Source: Leptospira perolatii (GTDB taxonomy: Bacteria > Spirochaetota > Leptospiria > Leptospirales > Leptospiraceae). Taken from it: a stretch of 64,000 bases of DNA. Under the pieces are notes generated by a model. That model saw nothing but the letters and a program-made list of their open reading frames with translations, ran no database searches and was not told the origin of the DNA. The translations under genes and the position numbers were made by a program. The DNA is taken from the NCBI RefSeq assembly GCF_002811875.1, contig NZ_NPDZ01000010.1, forward strand, positions 68,949-132,948. Direction: 5' to 3'. This document shows positions 1 through 8,873 of this stretch, one piece after another (positions within the stretch are counted from its first letter, which is position 1; every line of letters begins with the position of its first letter).

Positions 1-158
1 GCTAGACTCTCTGTTCATTCTTGAGACCCCTCTATCGGCAGAATGCAAATTTTCCAAAAGGTAAAAAATTCTAAGATTCGAATTTGAGATCGGGGGGGCG
101 GAACTCCGATACTTTGTTTTAGAAAGTCTGAAAAGATTTTCGACGCAAAGGCCTCGGT

Positions 159-479
159 ATGGAATTTTTGGAATCGAAAGACGAGTCGGAGAATAAATCC
201 TATCGAATCCGCCTAACTGTTGCCATTTATAGAAATAATATATTATCCTACAAAAACGATATTGTAGTTCCCTCGTTTTATCCAAGAAGGAACGAGGCCC
301 GAGCTCATATCAGCAGAGAAGTCAAAGAAAGATTGGCTCACTCTTCCTTCTTTAGATCTCCCCGCCCTGACTATGATTTGGTCCGGTATTCCGAAGAGGC
401 TACTTGCAATACTTTTTTGCGCTATCGCATCGTTCAAACTACCAGTACGGGCGAGAGCATCTCTAGATCGAATCCATAG
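159..479 (+). CDS. small hypothetical protein (doubtful)
   Basis: This is an open frame of 106 codons with an ATG start and no recognisable domain. The product is charged and rich in Arg and Ser, with no signal peptide or membrane segment. A weak point is the absence of a clear ribosome binding site, since the bases before the ATG read cctcggt. The last 30 or so codons look compositionally arbitrary, and overlapping frames are also open there, so the frame may be partly fortuitous. It is kept because it fills the start of the window and runs in the same direction as the genes that follow. No function can be assigned. Confidence 0.3.
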   Translation: MEFLESKDESENKSYRIRLTVAIYRNNILSYKNDIVVPSFYPRRNEARAHISREVKERLAHSSFFRSPRPDYDLVRYSEEATCNTFLRYRIVQTTSTGESISRSNP

Positions 480-494
480 TTCTTTAATCTGGGC

Positions 495-595
495 TTCGGA
501 AATCGCAGCCTTCGCCCTTCGCCGAAACCTCCTGTTTTTAGCTCCGGGTCGCTGCGCAATCCTGCTCCGCTTCTCCTTCTTGCGCGATTTCCGAA
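495..595. repeat. nested inverted repeat in non-coding gap
   Basis: A perfect 12-base inverted repeat (ttcggaaatcgc at 495-506, its complement at 584-595) encloses a second inverted pair, gcgcaa at 554-559 and ttgcgc at 580-585. The two right arms overlap at 584-585, so the two stems are alternatives or must share bases. The element lies in the 196-base gap between the small ORF and the next gene. There is no downstream T-run, so it is not a classic terminator. It may be a structured leader, a short mobile palindrome or coincidence. Confidence 0.45.
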
Positions 596-675
596 TCCAA
601 CCTTCGCACTTTGATTCTTTTTAAGTCTTGAATCTTGGAACATAGTTGTAAAAATTTGACTCGAAACTTCGAATT

Positions 676-1968
676 ATGGCAGATGAGCGCAAGGTCATAG
701 AAAGAAAAGCGGACGGAGAATTCGGTCTTACTTCCTACGGGGAGTTCCTCAGTTATTTCCACACTCATATTCAATTATTTGGAAATCTCATTTCTCAAAA
801 AAAGATTCCGGCTAAGGACCAGGATGCGCTAAAAACTAAGATTCGATCTTATATCGTTACACATGTTCAAAAAACGGATCATTTTTTTGACCAATTGCCT
901 CAGTTCGCCCAGTTTCTAGGAATCAGCACCCAGGAACTTTCTTCCTTCATGAATCGGAACTTCCTGAATTCTTTGAACAAGGTAAAGGCAAAGATGATCG
1001 AGCAGGAGCTCGCTCAGGAAAAGACTCCTAAAAAGAAGAGATATTCTAAAATCACGGACGAAATCCTGGACGGCTTAGGTTTCATCTTTCCTGCGGGTCA
1101 TAAATTTGAACAGGAAGAAGCTTATCTTTATTTGGTAAATACTGCCACAGGAAAGAAGATAGAAGCAGCCGCGGTTACGGAGCTGATCAAGGAAGAAGAA
1201 AAAGCACAAAAAGAAGGAAAGCCTAAGCCTGTCGCAGCGCCTGTTCGAAGAGGCCCAGAAACTCCGATCACACAAGAAATATTAGCAAAATATAATTCTC
1301 TTTTCAGTGGAAAGCCTTTGGTTCTGAAGAAAGAGGAATTAGAGCCGGACAACGATATCCCCGTAAATGAAGAAGTTTCGGAAAGCGAACTCTCCGATGT
1401 GGAAGATTTGAACTTTACCGGAGATTTCTCATTTCAGGAAGATTCGGAACCTAGCGATCCGCCGGTAAGTATTCCGTTTTCGAAATATATGGATCACGTG
1501 AACAAGGTCAGGGCTTACCAGAAAGCAGGACAGGTGGACGAATACAAGCGTTGGCTGTCCATGCTGCCCGCCGAAGAAAGCGTGCTAGTTCAGTTACAGA
1601 CTGCTTTGTTAAAAGAAACCAAAGGAGAAGTGGTGGATTGGGAAGGCACGATTTCTCAGATCTCGAATCGAACCGGCCTTTCCACGCATAGAGTGAGAAA
1701 GGTTTTGGACTTGGGCAGAGATTTTCTTAGAATCAGAACCGTCCTTGAGTCTTCTTGGAATAAGGCGAGAGCTGCAAATCCTGGAATTGCCGAATTAGTA
1801 CGCAAGGCCTGGCCTCATATTTTGAAAGTAATGGATGAATATCCTGACTTTTCGTCTCTGCGGAATAAGATGGAGCAATTGTTCTCTAGAATTCCGGATG
1901 CGAATCACCGCAAGATACTCTCCGACCTATTCTTGAATCCGATTTTGTCTGTCAGAGTTTCTAGCTAA
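676..1968 (+). CDS. conserved hypothetical protein, 430 aa
   Basis: I do not recognise a named family. The protein is soluble and highly charged. An N-terminal helical part (about residues 20-115) is followed by a lysine-rich linker (about 115-215), an acidic Ser/Glu/Asp-rich stretch (about 215-270) and a C-terminal helical part (about 270-425). The two helical parts share a similar pattern (FLSYFHTHIQLF near 24 and FSKYMDHVNKVRAY near 272), hinting at an internal duplication. The C-terminal part contains a GLSTHRVRKVL segment that could be a helix-turn-helix, but this is weak. There is no signal peptide. Clean codon use and length argue that it is a real gene, probably lineage-specific. Confidence 0.85.
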   Translation: MADERKVIERKADGEFGLTSYGEFLSYFHTHIQLFGNLISQKKIPAKDQDALKTKIRSYIVTHVQKTDHFFDQLPQFAQFLGISTQELSSFMNRNFLNSLNKVKAKMIEQELAQEKTPKKKRYSKITDEILDGLGFIFPAGHKFEQEEAYLYLVNTATGKKIEAAAVTELIKEEEKAQKEGKPKPVAAPVRRGPETPITQEILAKYNSLFSGKPLVLKKEELEPDNDIPVNEEVSESELSDVEDLNFTGDFSFQEDSEPSDPPVSIPFSKYMDHVNKVRAYQKAGQVDEYKRWLSMLPAEESVLVQLQTALLKETKGEVVDWEGTISQISNRTGLSTHRVRKVLDLGRDFLRIRTVLESSWNKARAANPGIAELVRKAWPHILKVMDEYPDFSSLRNKMEQLFSRIPDANHRKILSDLFLNPILSVRVSS

Positions 1969-2034
1969 ACACCAGTCTTAACTCTGGAAAATAAGTGCGG
2001 TCTAAGTACTGAGACAAGTTTCGATTTGCTGTCT

Positions 2035-2063
2035 TTGCTTAAAAAGATCGTTTCCAATATACC
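2035..2063 (+). promoter_or_regulatory. candidate sigma-70 promoter for gltB
   Basis: TTGCTT (2035-2040) and TATACC (2058-2063) are separated by exactly 17 bases in the 233-base gap before gltB. The gap also holds a short weak hairpin just after the preceding stop codon. This is a consensus match by eye, and the distance to the gltB start leaves a leader of about 130 bases. No riboswitch fold was recognised. Confidence 0.35.
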
Positions 2064-2201
2064 CGCGCGTTAATTTACTGGTCGTAAGAATCGGAAAATT
2101 GCCGGAAAAATCAGCCGTCGAGTGCATCAGAGATAGGATTTCCAAACTTATCTGGGCCGGAGCCGCGCAATGCCCCGGATTCAAGAAGAGGAAACTCGCG
2201 G

Positions 2202-5200
2202 ATGGTAAAACTTAACGAACAGTTACAGATCCAAAAGTACTTAGAGGAAAACGGTCTATACGATCGATCCTTTGAGCACGACAACTGCGGTGTTGGCTTT
2301 GTTGCTTCCTACAAGGGAGAATCTAGCCATCGTATCGTATCAATGGGTTTGAAATCGGTGGCATGCTTAACCCACCGAGGTGCAGTAGATGCAGACATGA
2401 AGACCGGCGACGGTGCCGGAATTATGATCCGTATTCCGAAGAAACTGTTCGCAAAGTACATCGAAGATATGGGTCACCGTCGTCCAGACGAAGATTCCAT
2501 TGGTGTGGGAATGATCTTCCTCCCCAGAGAAGATATCGATAAACAAGACGTGTGCAGAAGTATCGTAGAATCCGCATTGATGGATTTCGATTTCAAGTTA
2601 TACGCTTGGAGATATGTTCCTGTAAATCCTGAGGTCCTTGGACCCAAAGCGAATTCTTCCCGTCCTCAGATTGAACAAGTGTTAATCGGCAAACCGGAAG
2701 GAATGTCCAAAGAGGATTTCGAGACAAAGTTATTCTTAATTCAGAAAAAACTCATGAGAGACGCAAACAAACTCTCCATGAGCGAAGACTTCTATATTTG
2801 TTCCCTGTCTTCCGAAAGAATCGTCTTCAAAGGATTATTCAACGGAAACCAGGTCGCGCAATTTTACGAAGATCTAAACAGCGAAGAGATGGAATCTCCG
2901 TATTGTATTTTCCATCAAAGATATTCTACAAATACTTTCCCAAGCTGGGCACTCGCGCAACCTTTCCGGATTTTAGCTCACAACGGTGAAATCAACACCA
3001 TAGTAGGAAATCGGATTTGGATGCTTGCAAGAGAGGCGGAGCTAGAATGCGAGAAATGGGGAGAATACCAAAAGCAAATTCACCCTATTATCAGACCGAA
3101 TATGTCCGACTCTGCTAGTTTGGATAACGCGATGGAAGCGATTGTTCGTTCTGGGAAGGACGTCCTACACGCGAAAGCGATGTTGATTCCGAATGCCTGG
3201 AGTAAGAACTTCCAGATGTCGGAGGCGCTAAAATCCTTTTACGAATATAATAATACTCTGACTGAACCCTGGGACGGTCCTGCGGCACTTGCGTTTGCGG
3301 AAGGAGACTGGGTCGGTGGAGGTCTGGACAGAAACGGTCTAAGACCTGCTCGTTATGTAGTTACCGAAGATGGTCTCGTGGTCATGGGTTCAGAGGTCGG
3401 ACTGGTTCCTATCGATGAAGAGATCATCGCAAAAAAAGGAAGATTAGGTCCTGGAGAGATGATCGCGGTCAACTTGAAAGAAGGAAAAGCCTACTTCAAT
3501 GACGATATCAACACACTCTTCGAGAAGAAATACGACTACAGAGAATGGTCCAAAGAAAACGTAGAGTACTTAGACCAAAAAATAGATGAAGCGGCTTCCA
3601 GCTCAGCTTCTTTTAGGGGAGAGGATTTGCAAAGAAGACAGATCCTTTTTGCATATTCTCCGTACAAACAGAAAATTGTAATTAAACCGCAAGCCCAAGG
3701 CGGCAAGGAAGCAATCGGTTCCATGGGGGACGATACTCCTTTGTCTATCCTGATGCTTTCTCGAATCGGTTTATATACGTACTTCCGCCAGAGATTTGCG
3801 CAGGTAACAAACCCTCCGATCGATTACATGAGAGAAAAGGGAGTCACTTCTCTTTATACCAGACTCGTAAAGAAAATGAATCTTTTCGGAGACGATAAGC
3901 CTCAGAACTGTTTGGTACTCTCTCACCCGTATTTGACCAACCAGGATTTGCAAAGAATTCGGGAAAAAGACGGAAAGCAATACCGTATCCAAACTTTGGA
4001 CGCTACATTTGAAGCACACCACGAGCCAGGAGCGGATCGCAATTACCTAGAACGCGCGTTAGACGGTTTGTTGGAGCAAGCGCAAAAGCTCGCCAACGAA
4101 GGTGTGAATATTATCATACTTTCCGATAAGAAGCTGAACAGAGAACGTGCCCCGATTCCGATGGAATTGGCGGTAGCCGCGGTGCACAACCATTTGATCC
4201 GAAATGCAAAACGTTCGGCGATTAGCATACTTGTAGAAACAGGTTCTGCATTCGAAATTCATAATGTGGCCGTGCTATTGGGATACGGTGCTTCCGGAGT
4301 AAACAGCTACTTGATCTGGGATACTTTGACAGATCTATGGGAAAGAGGAGACTTCAATGCAGAAGACGGTTCCAAACCTTTACTCTCCGAGCTGTTCAAA
4401 AATTATAGAGCCGGTGTAGACGACGGACTACTGAAAGTGATGTCCAAGATGGGAATTTCCATCATGTCATCTTATGTGGGAGGTCAAGTCTTCGAAGCGA
4501 TTGGACTTTCTAGAACCTTGATTTCCAAGTATTTCCCTGGTACGTATTCCAGAATTTCCGGAATCGGAATCGGTGGAATCGAACAGAATATACTTCGTAA
4601 CCACGAACAGGCATTCTATAAAGAAATCAATCCAGAGGACTTCCTTTCCGAAAAGGACGATCAACCGCATCGTTGGTCTCCGAAAGTTGTGAAGTTTATT
4701 CGAAAAGCTGCTGTAGACAATGACTACGAAGCATTTTTGGAAGCTTCAAAAATTCTGAGAGAAAGCGACCCGATCAATATTCGGGACTTATTCGACTTTG
4801 TAGAAAGGAAGCCGGTTCCAATCGCAGAAGTGGAAACTGTTTCTGAGATCCAAAAACGCTTTTTAACTCCTGGAATGAGTCACGGTGCTCTTTCTACGGA
4901 AGCTCACACAGACCTGGCGGTTGCGATGAATCGACTGGGGGCTAAATCTTCTTCGGGAGAGGGTGGAGAGCATCCGTCCAGATACATAGTAGATTCAAAA
5001 GGTGACTTGGCGAATTCTTCGATCAAGCAAGTGGCGTCCGGAAGATTCGGTGTTACATCAGAATACTTGAACTCTGCCCAAGAGCTAGAGATCAAGATAG
5101 CCCAAGGTGCAAAACCGGGAGAGGGCGGGCAACTTCCTGCTAAGAAGAATAACGAAGAGATCGCGACGAATCGACATACTCCAATGGGTGTGGATTTGAT

Positions 5201-6692
5201 TTCTCCTCCACCTCACCACGATATTTATTCGATCGAGGATTTATCTCAGCTGATCTATGATTTGAAACAAGCGAATCATAAAGCTCAGGTTTCCGTGAAG
5301 TTAGTATCAGAAGCCGGCGTAGGAACCATCGCAGCTGGTGTCGCGAAAGCGAATGCTGATATCATTTTGATCTCCGGACATGCGGGAGGAACTGGAGCTG
5401 CAGCGATCACTTCGATCAAGCACGCAGGATCTCCTTGGGAGTTAGGACTTTCGGAAGCACATCAAGTTCTCGTAATGAACGGATTGAGAGATCGAGTAGT
5501 TCTGAGGACAGACGGTGGAATCGTTTCCGGAAGGGATGTAATTATCGCAGCCTGTCTCGGAGCCGAGGAATACGGAATCGGTACTGCATCTTTGGTTGCG
5601 ATAGGTTGTATCATGGCAAGAAAATGCCACTTGAACAACTGTCCTACCGGAATTGCAACCCAGGATCCGAAGTTCAGGGCAAAATATAAGGGTACTCCTG
5701 ACCAGGTGACAAACCTGATGACTCTTCTGGCTATGGAAGTAAGAGACTATCTCGCAGCTCTCGGATTCAAGTCAATGGATGAGATTATCGGAAGAACAGA
5801 TCTACTTAAACAAATTACCAGGTACGAAAAAGATCGTCTTGATAGTTTGGATTTGAATCCGATTCTTGTTCGTCTGCCGTTGTTATACGATCCTGCGAAA
5901 CAAAAGAAGAATCGCTATGTCAGAAACGAACCAGTCGGCGAGGTTTTAGATGATCGTATCCTGAAAGATGCGGAACCTGCGTTGGAAGGAAAAACTTCCA
6001 TGTCTCTATCCTACTCTGTGAGAAATACGAACAGAACAGTAGGTGCTAAAATTTCGGGTATTATTGCTCGCAAGTACGGTTCGAAAGGACTCCCAGGAAA
6101 ACTAGAAGTGATTCTCGAAGGAACTGCCGGTCAGTCTCTTGGAGCATGGCTCGTCAAAGGAGTGCAAATTACTCTACATGGTGATGCAAACGACTATGTA
6201 GGAAAAGGACTCTGCGGCGGAACCATTGTGATTCGCAAACACCGTCGTTCCAAATTGAAAGCATATGAGAACGTGATCATTGGTAATACTTGTCTTTACG
6301 GTGCGACTTCTGGAAAACTATTCTGTTCGGGAAGAGCAGGAGAGAGGTTCGGAGTGCGTAACTCCGGCGCCGATGCGGTCGTAGGAGGAGCTGGAGATCA
6401 CTTCCTGGAATATATGACCGGTGGAACCGTCATTTGCTTAGGAACTGTAGGCAAGAACATGGGTGCCGGTATGACCGGAGGAAAGGCCTATTTCTTCCAG
6501 AAAGGTTGGGAACTTGAGTCTTTGATTAACAAAGATTATGTGAAGACTGTAGATCTCGAGAACGAGGACTATGAGGTGATCAAATCCTTGTGCACGGAGC
6601 ATACCAAGGCAACCGGATCAGAACTTTCAGATCAGATTGTAAAGACTTGGGAACAATCTAAGCAATACTTTGTGAAGGTAGTTCCGAAGTAA
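2202..6692 (+). CDS. gltB: glutamate synthase large (alpha) subunit
   Basis: This enzyme makes glutamate from glutamine and 2-oxoglutarate in the cytoplasm and is central to ammonia assimilation. The 1496-residue length is normal for the family. An N-terminal class II glutaminase domain has its catalytic Cys at about position 29 in the motif DNCGVGF, so a short propeptide must be removed. It is followed by the central domain, the FMN-binding synthase domain (GGTGAAAITSIKHAG near 1066) and the 3Fe-4S cluster motif with spacing C-x5-C-x4-C at about 1137-1148. The C-terminal GXGXG beta-helix domain has many glycine repeats. The start lies after a purine-rich aagaagagga site. The small subunit gltD is not next to it, so the electron-donating partner must be elsewhere or of another type. 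Confidence 0.98.
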   Translation: MVKLNEQLQIQKYLEENGLYDRSFEHDNCGVGFVASYKGESSHRIVSMGLKSVACLTHRGAVDADMKTGDGAGIMIRIPKKLFAKYIEDMGHRRPDEDSIGVGMIFLPREDIDKQDVCRSIVESALMDFDFKLYAWRYVPVNPEVLGPKANSSRPQIEQVLIGKPEGMSKEDFETKLFLIQKKLMRDANKLSMSEDFYICSLSSERIVFKGLFNGNQVAQFYEDLNSEEMESPYCIFHQRYSTNTFPSWALAQPFRILAHNGEINTIVGNRIWMLAREAELECEKWGEYQKQIHPIIRPNMSDSASLDNAMEAIVRSGKDVLHAKAMLIPNAWSKNFQMSEALKSFYEYNNTLTEPWDGPAALAFAEGDWVGGGLDRNGLRPARYVVTEDGLVVMGSEVGLVPIDEEIIAKKGRLGPGEMIAVNLKEGKAYFNDDINTLFEKKYDYREWSKENVEYLDQKIDEAASSSASFRGEDLQRRQILFAYSPYKQKIVIKPQAQGGKEAIGSMGDDTPLSILMLSRIGLYTYFRQRFAQVTNPPIDYMREKGVTSLYTRLVKKMNLFGDDKPQNCLVLSHPYLTNQDLQRIREKDGKQYRIQTLDATFEAHHEPGADRNYLERALDGLLEQAQKLANEGVNIIILSDKKLNRERAPIPMELAVAAVHNHLIRNAKRSAISILVETGSAFEIHNVAVLLGYGASGVNSYLIWDTLTDLWERGDFNAEDGSKPLLSELFKNYRAGVDDGLLKVMSKMGISIMSSYVGGQVFEAIGLSRTLISKYFPGTYSRISGIGIGGIEQNILRNHEQAFYKEINPEDFLSEKDDQPHRWSPKVVKFIRKAAVDNDYEAFLEASKILRESDPINIRDLFDFVERKPVPIAEVETVSEIQKRFLTPGMSHGALSTEAHTDLAVAMNRLGAKSSSGEGGEHPSRYIVDSKGDLANSSIKQVASGRFGVTSEYLNSAQELEIKIAQGAKPGEGGQLPAKKNNEEIATNRHTPMGVDLISPPPHHDIYSIEDLSQLIYDLKQANHKAQVSVKLVSEAGVGTIAAGVAKANADIILISGHAGGTGAAAITSIKHAGSPWELGLSEAHQVLVMNGLRDRVVLRTDGGIVSGRDVIIAACLGAEEYGIGTASLVAIGCIMARKCHLNNCPTGIATQDPKFRAKYKGTPDQVTNLMTLLAMEVRDYLAALGFKSMDEIIGRTDLLKQITRYEKDRLDSLDLNPILVRLPLLYDPAKQKKNRYVRNEPVGEVLDDRILKDAEPALEGKTSMSLSYSVRNTNRTVGAKISGIIARKYGSKGLPGKLEVILEGTAGQSLGAWLVKGVQITLHGDANDYVGKGLCGGTIVIRKHRRSKLKAYENVIIGNTCLYGATSGKLFCSGRAGERFGVRNSGADAVVGGAGDHFLEYMTGGTVICLGTVGKNMGAGMTGGKAYFFQKGWELESLINKDYVKTVDLENEDYEVIKSLCTEHTKATGSELSDQIVKTWEQSKQYFVKVVPK

Positions 6693-6703
6693 TCGATCTT
6701 TAG

Positions 6704-6744
6704 ACACCAGGTCGCTATTTTTATGACAGTCGCCTGGTGTTTTT
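6704..6744 (+). terminator. intrinsic terminator after gltB
   Basis: ACACCAGG at 6704-6711 pairs with CCTGGTGT at 6733-6740, closing an AT-rich loop, and is followed directly by TTTT. It lies 12 bases after the gltB stop codon. Confidence 0.75.
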
Positions 6745-6854
6745 GATTCCCCTATAAGCAAAATTCAGGTAATCGCAGAATTTCAATTCGAGTCTTTCCG
6801 GTTGCATGAATCTTTCCCATTATTGAAACTGGCCCAGAGTGACCGGAAAGAGCT

Positions 6855-8459
6855 ATGTTGCGCCTACATATCGTTCTCGCTTTTTTTGCGACTGCCCTAC
6901 TGTTTGCGGTGGCAGACCGGCAACAGAGAAAGGAGATCGAAGAATCCGACTTTTCCCATGAAGATCTAGTACTACAGGCGAACGGAATTGCACCCTCGAC
7001 TCTTCCTCCGACTTTCAAATTTTCTTTTTCGAATCTAAAAAACAAAGCCAGATTTCTGGCAAAGCAGACCTATAAACCTCCTAAGCTGTCGACAACAGAT
7101 TTTCTACAGGGATTGCCTTGGAACAAATACAAAGAGATTGTATTTCGTCCTGAAAAATCAGTATGGAAAAAAGAGGGGAACCCTTTTCAGATTCAGTTTT
7201 TTCATCCTGGGCATCTGTACAATACTAACGTTCGGATCTTTGAAGTCCGCGGAGATTTTGCTCGGGAAATCGTTTACGACCCAAGCTCATTCGATCTTTC
7301 CAGGCTAAAGGGAGTGGGGGAGTTGCCACCTAATCTAGGTTACTCGGGCTTTAAGATCCATTACCCTATCAATACCCAAGAACACACAGATGAATTCGCG
7401 GTATTTCAAGGCGCGAGCTACTTCAGAATCAATTCTAAAAAGCAGTGGTATGGGTTATCTGCTAGAGGAATCGCGATCAACACTGGAATGAATTATCCGG
7501 AAGACTTCCCCTCCTTTCGAGAGTTCTACTTAGTCAAACCTGATAGAACAGATTCGACTATCTTCATCTATGCATTGTTAGACGGCAAGACCGTAACAGG
7601 TGCGTACGAGTTTGAAATTACTCCGGGAAAAATTTCCTCAGTGAAAGTAAACGCCGAGATCATTTTGAGAACGAAGGTAGACAAGGTCGGGATCGCTCCA
7701 TTGACCAGTATGTTTTGGTATAGCGAAACCCGAGGAATTCCAAAGGGGCAGGCTTATCCGGAATCCCACGATTCGGATGGACTCTTGATCCACACTGGTA
7801 AGGATGAATGGGTCTGGAGACCCTTAGATAATCCGAAGAGAACTGCTGTTCACTCTTTTCACGATGAAGGTTTAAAAGGATTCGGTTTGATCCAAAGGGA
7901 CCGTGATTTTCAGAGCTACCAAGATAGCGAAATGAAATATCACCTTCGACCTTCGGCTTGGGTAGAACCGGAAGCAGGATGGGGAAAAGGTTCCGTGCAG
8001 CTCCTGCAAAATCCGACCATCCAAGATTCGGACGATAATATAGGGGCCTTTTGGGTTCCAGAAAATTTGCCAGAGCCAGGATCTCCATTCGAATTTTCTT
8101 ATACTGTTCGCTGGCCAGATATCGATCCATTGCCGGAATCTTTAGCCAAAGTTGTGGCAACTAGAATCGGTGAGTCTCAGGGTGATCCAGATCTTAAGGT
8201 ATTCCACGTGGACTTTAAGGGAGATTCATTAAATTCCTTAGATGAATTTGCTTATCTTCAAGCGAAGATTCAGACAGGAGAAAATGCAGAACTTGTAGAT
8301 TATTCAGTCCAGAAAATAGAGGAGACTGGTGTTTGGAGACTTACCTTCAGAGTATTGACAAAGAATGTTTTAAGACCCGCCGAACTGAAGGCTGCGTTAG
8401 CCATAAACCAAGAGACAATTTCGGAGAACTGGACCTTTACTCTTGAGCCTAATTACTAA
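6855..8459 (+). CDS. opgG: periplasmic glucan biosynthesis protein OpgG
   Basis: OpgG (MdoG) is a periplasmic protein needed to build or branch osmoregulated periplasmic glucans from the linear backbone made by OpgH. The 534-residue product begins with a hydrophobic signal segment (residues 3-20) and then matches the MdoG fold. The FLAKQTYKPP segment leads into the beta-sandwich, and the motifs FQGASYFR, YGLSARGIAINTG and FPSFREFYLVKPD are typical of the family. The second half (about 400-530) is the immunoglobulin-like C-terminal domain. It is followed after 24 bases by a small membrane protein gene and then opgH, so the three probably form one operon. Confidence 0.93.
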   Translation: MLRLHIVLAFFATALLFAVADRQQRKEIEESDFSHEDLVLQANGIAPSTLPPTFKFSFSNLKNKARFLAKQTYKPPKLSTTDFLQGLPWNKYKEIVFRPEKSVWKKEGNPFQIQFFHPGHLYNTNVRIFEVRGDFAREIVYDPSSFDLSRLKGVGELPPNLGYSGFKIHYPINTQEHTDEFAVFQGASYFRINSKKQWYGLSARGIAINTGMNYPEDFPSFREFYLVKPDRTDSTIFIYALLDGKTVTGAYEFEITPGKISSVKVNAEIILRTKVDKVGIAPLTSMFWYSETRGIPKGQAYPESHDSDGLLIHTGKDEWVWRPLDNPKRTAVHSFHDEGLKGFGLIQRDRDFQSYQDSEMKYHLRPSAWVEPEAGWGKGSVQLLQNPTIQDSDDNIGAFWVPENLPEPGSPFEFSYTVRWPDIDPLPESLAKVVATRIGESQGDPDLKVFHVDFKGDSLNSLDEFAYLQAKIQTGENAELVDYSVQKIEETGVWRLTFRVLTKNVLRPAELKAALAINQETISENWTFTLEPNY

Positions 8460-8483
8460 AAGACCGAAAACGAAAACCTTAGT

Positions 8484-8873
8484 ATGAATGGTTCTACCGA
8501 GAACGAGTTTCCCTTTTCCATCACTTCCAAAGAGTGGGATCGATTGGAAGTCTATCTTCGCGGGATGGGGATGCAGGATAGCTTGGAAATTCATTCACTT
8601 CTCTCTGCTGTTTTTGAAAAAGCAAAACTGAGTTCGGAACCCGCATTCGAAATCTTCCTTTCCGAAGTGGGAGAAAAGATGGCGAAAGATAGAGAAGGTG
8701 GACTTCCTCCTTTGGAGCCTGGTTCAATGGTCCCGAGACCGATCGACTTTGGGCCCTTAGCCGACCTGGCGACTTCTTCTTCCTCAGAGGATCCGGAGCC
8801 GGTTGCGTTGGTTCTTACTGTTGTGTTTTGGCTTAGCGTATATATTTCTTTGGCTATCTGGTATTTTTCATGA
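8484..8873 (+). CDS. small tail-anchored protein between opgG and opgH
   Basis: The 129-residue product has a soluble N-terminal part (1-105), including the segment GSMVPRPIDFGPL at about 76-88, and a single C-terminal membrane helix (about 108-127). There is no signal peptide, so the soluble part should stay in the cytoplasm. Its stop codon overlaps the opgH start in an ATGA, implying translational coupling. Proteobacterial OpgH carries a cytoplasmic N-terminal extension with a similar S-M-x-P-x-P pattern that is absent from the OpgH encoded here. The gene may therefore be a detached version of that extension. This is inference; no domain name can be given. Confidence 0.85.
   Translation: MNGSTENEFPFSITSKEWDRLEVYLRGMGMQDSLEIHSLLSAVFEKAKLSSEPAFEIFLSEVGEKMAKDREGGLPPLEPGSMVPRPIDFGPLADLATSSSSEDPEPVALVLTVVFWLSVYISLAIWYFS

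Noticed and set aside
373..624. 83-codon plus-strand frame overlapping the small ORF
   Set aside because: It overlaps 159-479 in another frame, spans the inverted repeat and has no RBS or family signal; not better supported than the other frame.
2002..2184. 60-codon minus-strand frame in the gltB upstream region
   Set aside because: Arbitrary composition with no RBS; the region more likely holds the gltB promoter and leader.
7660..8160. 166-codon minus-strand frame inside opgG
   Set aside because: Fully antisense to a well supported gene with family motifs; a mirror of its codon bias.
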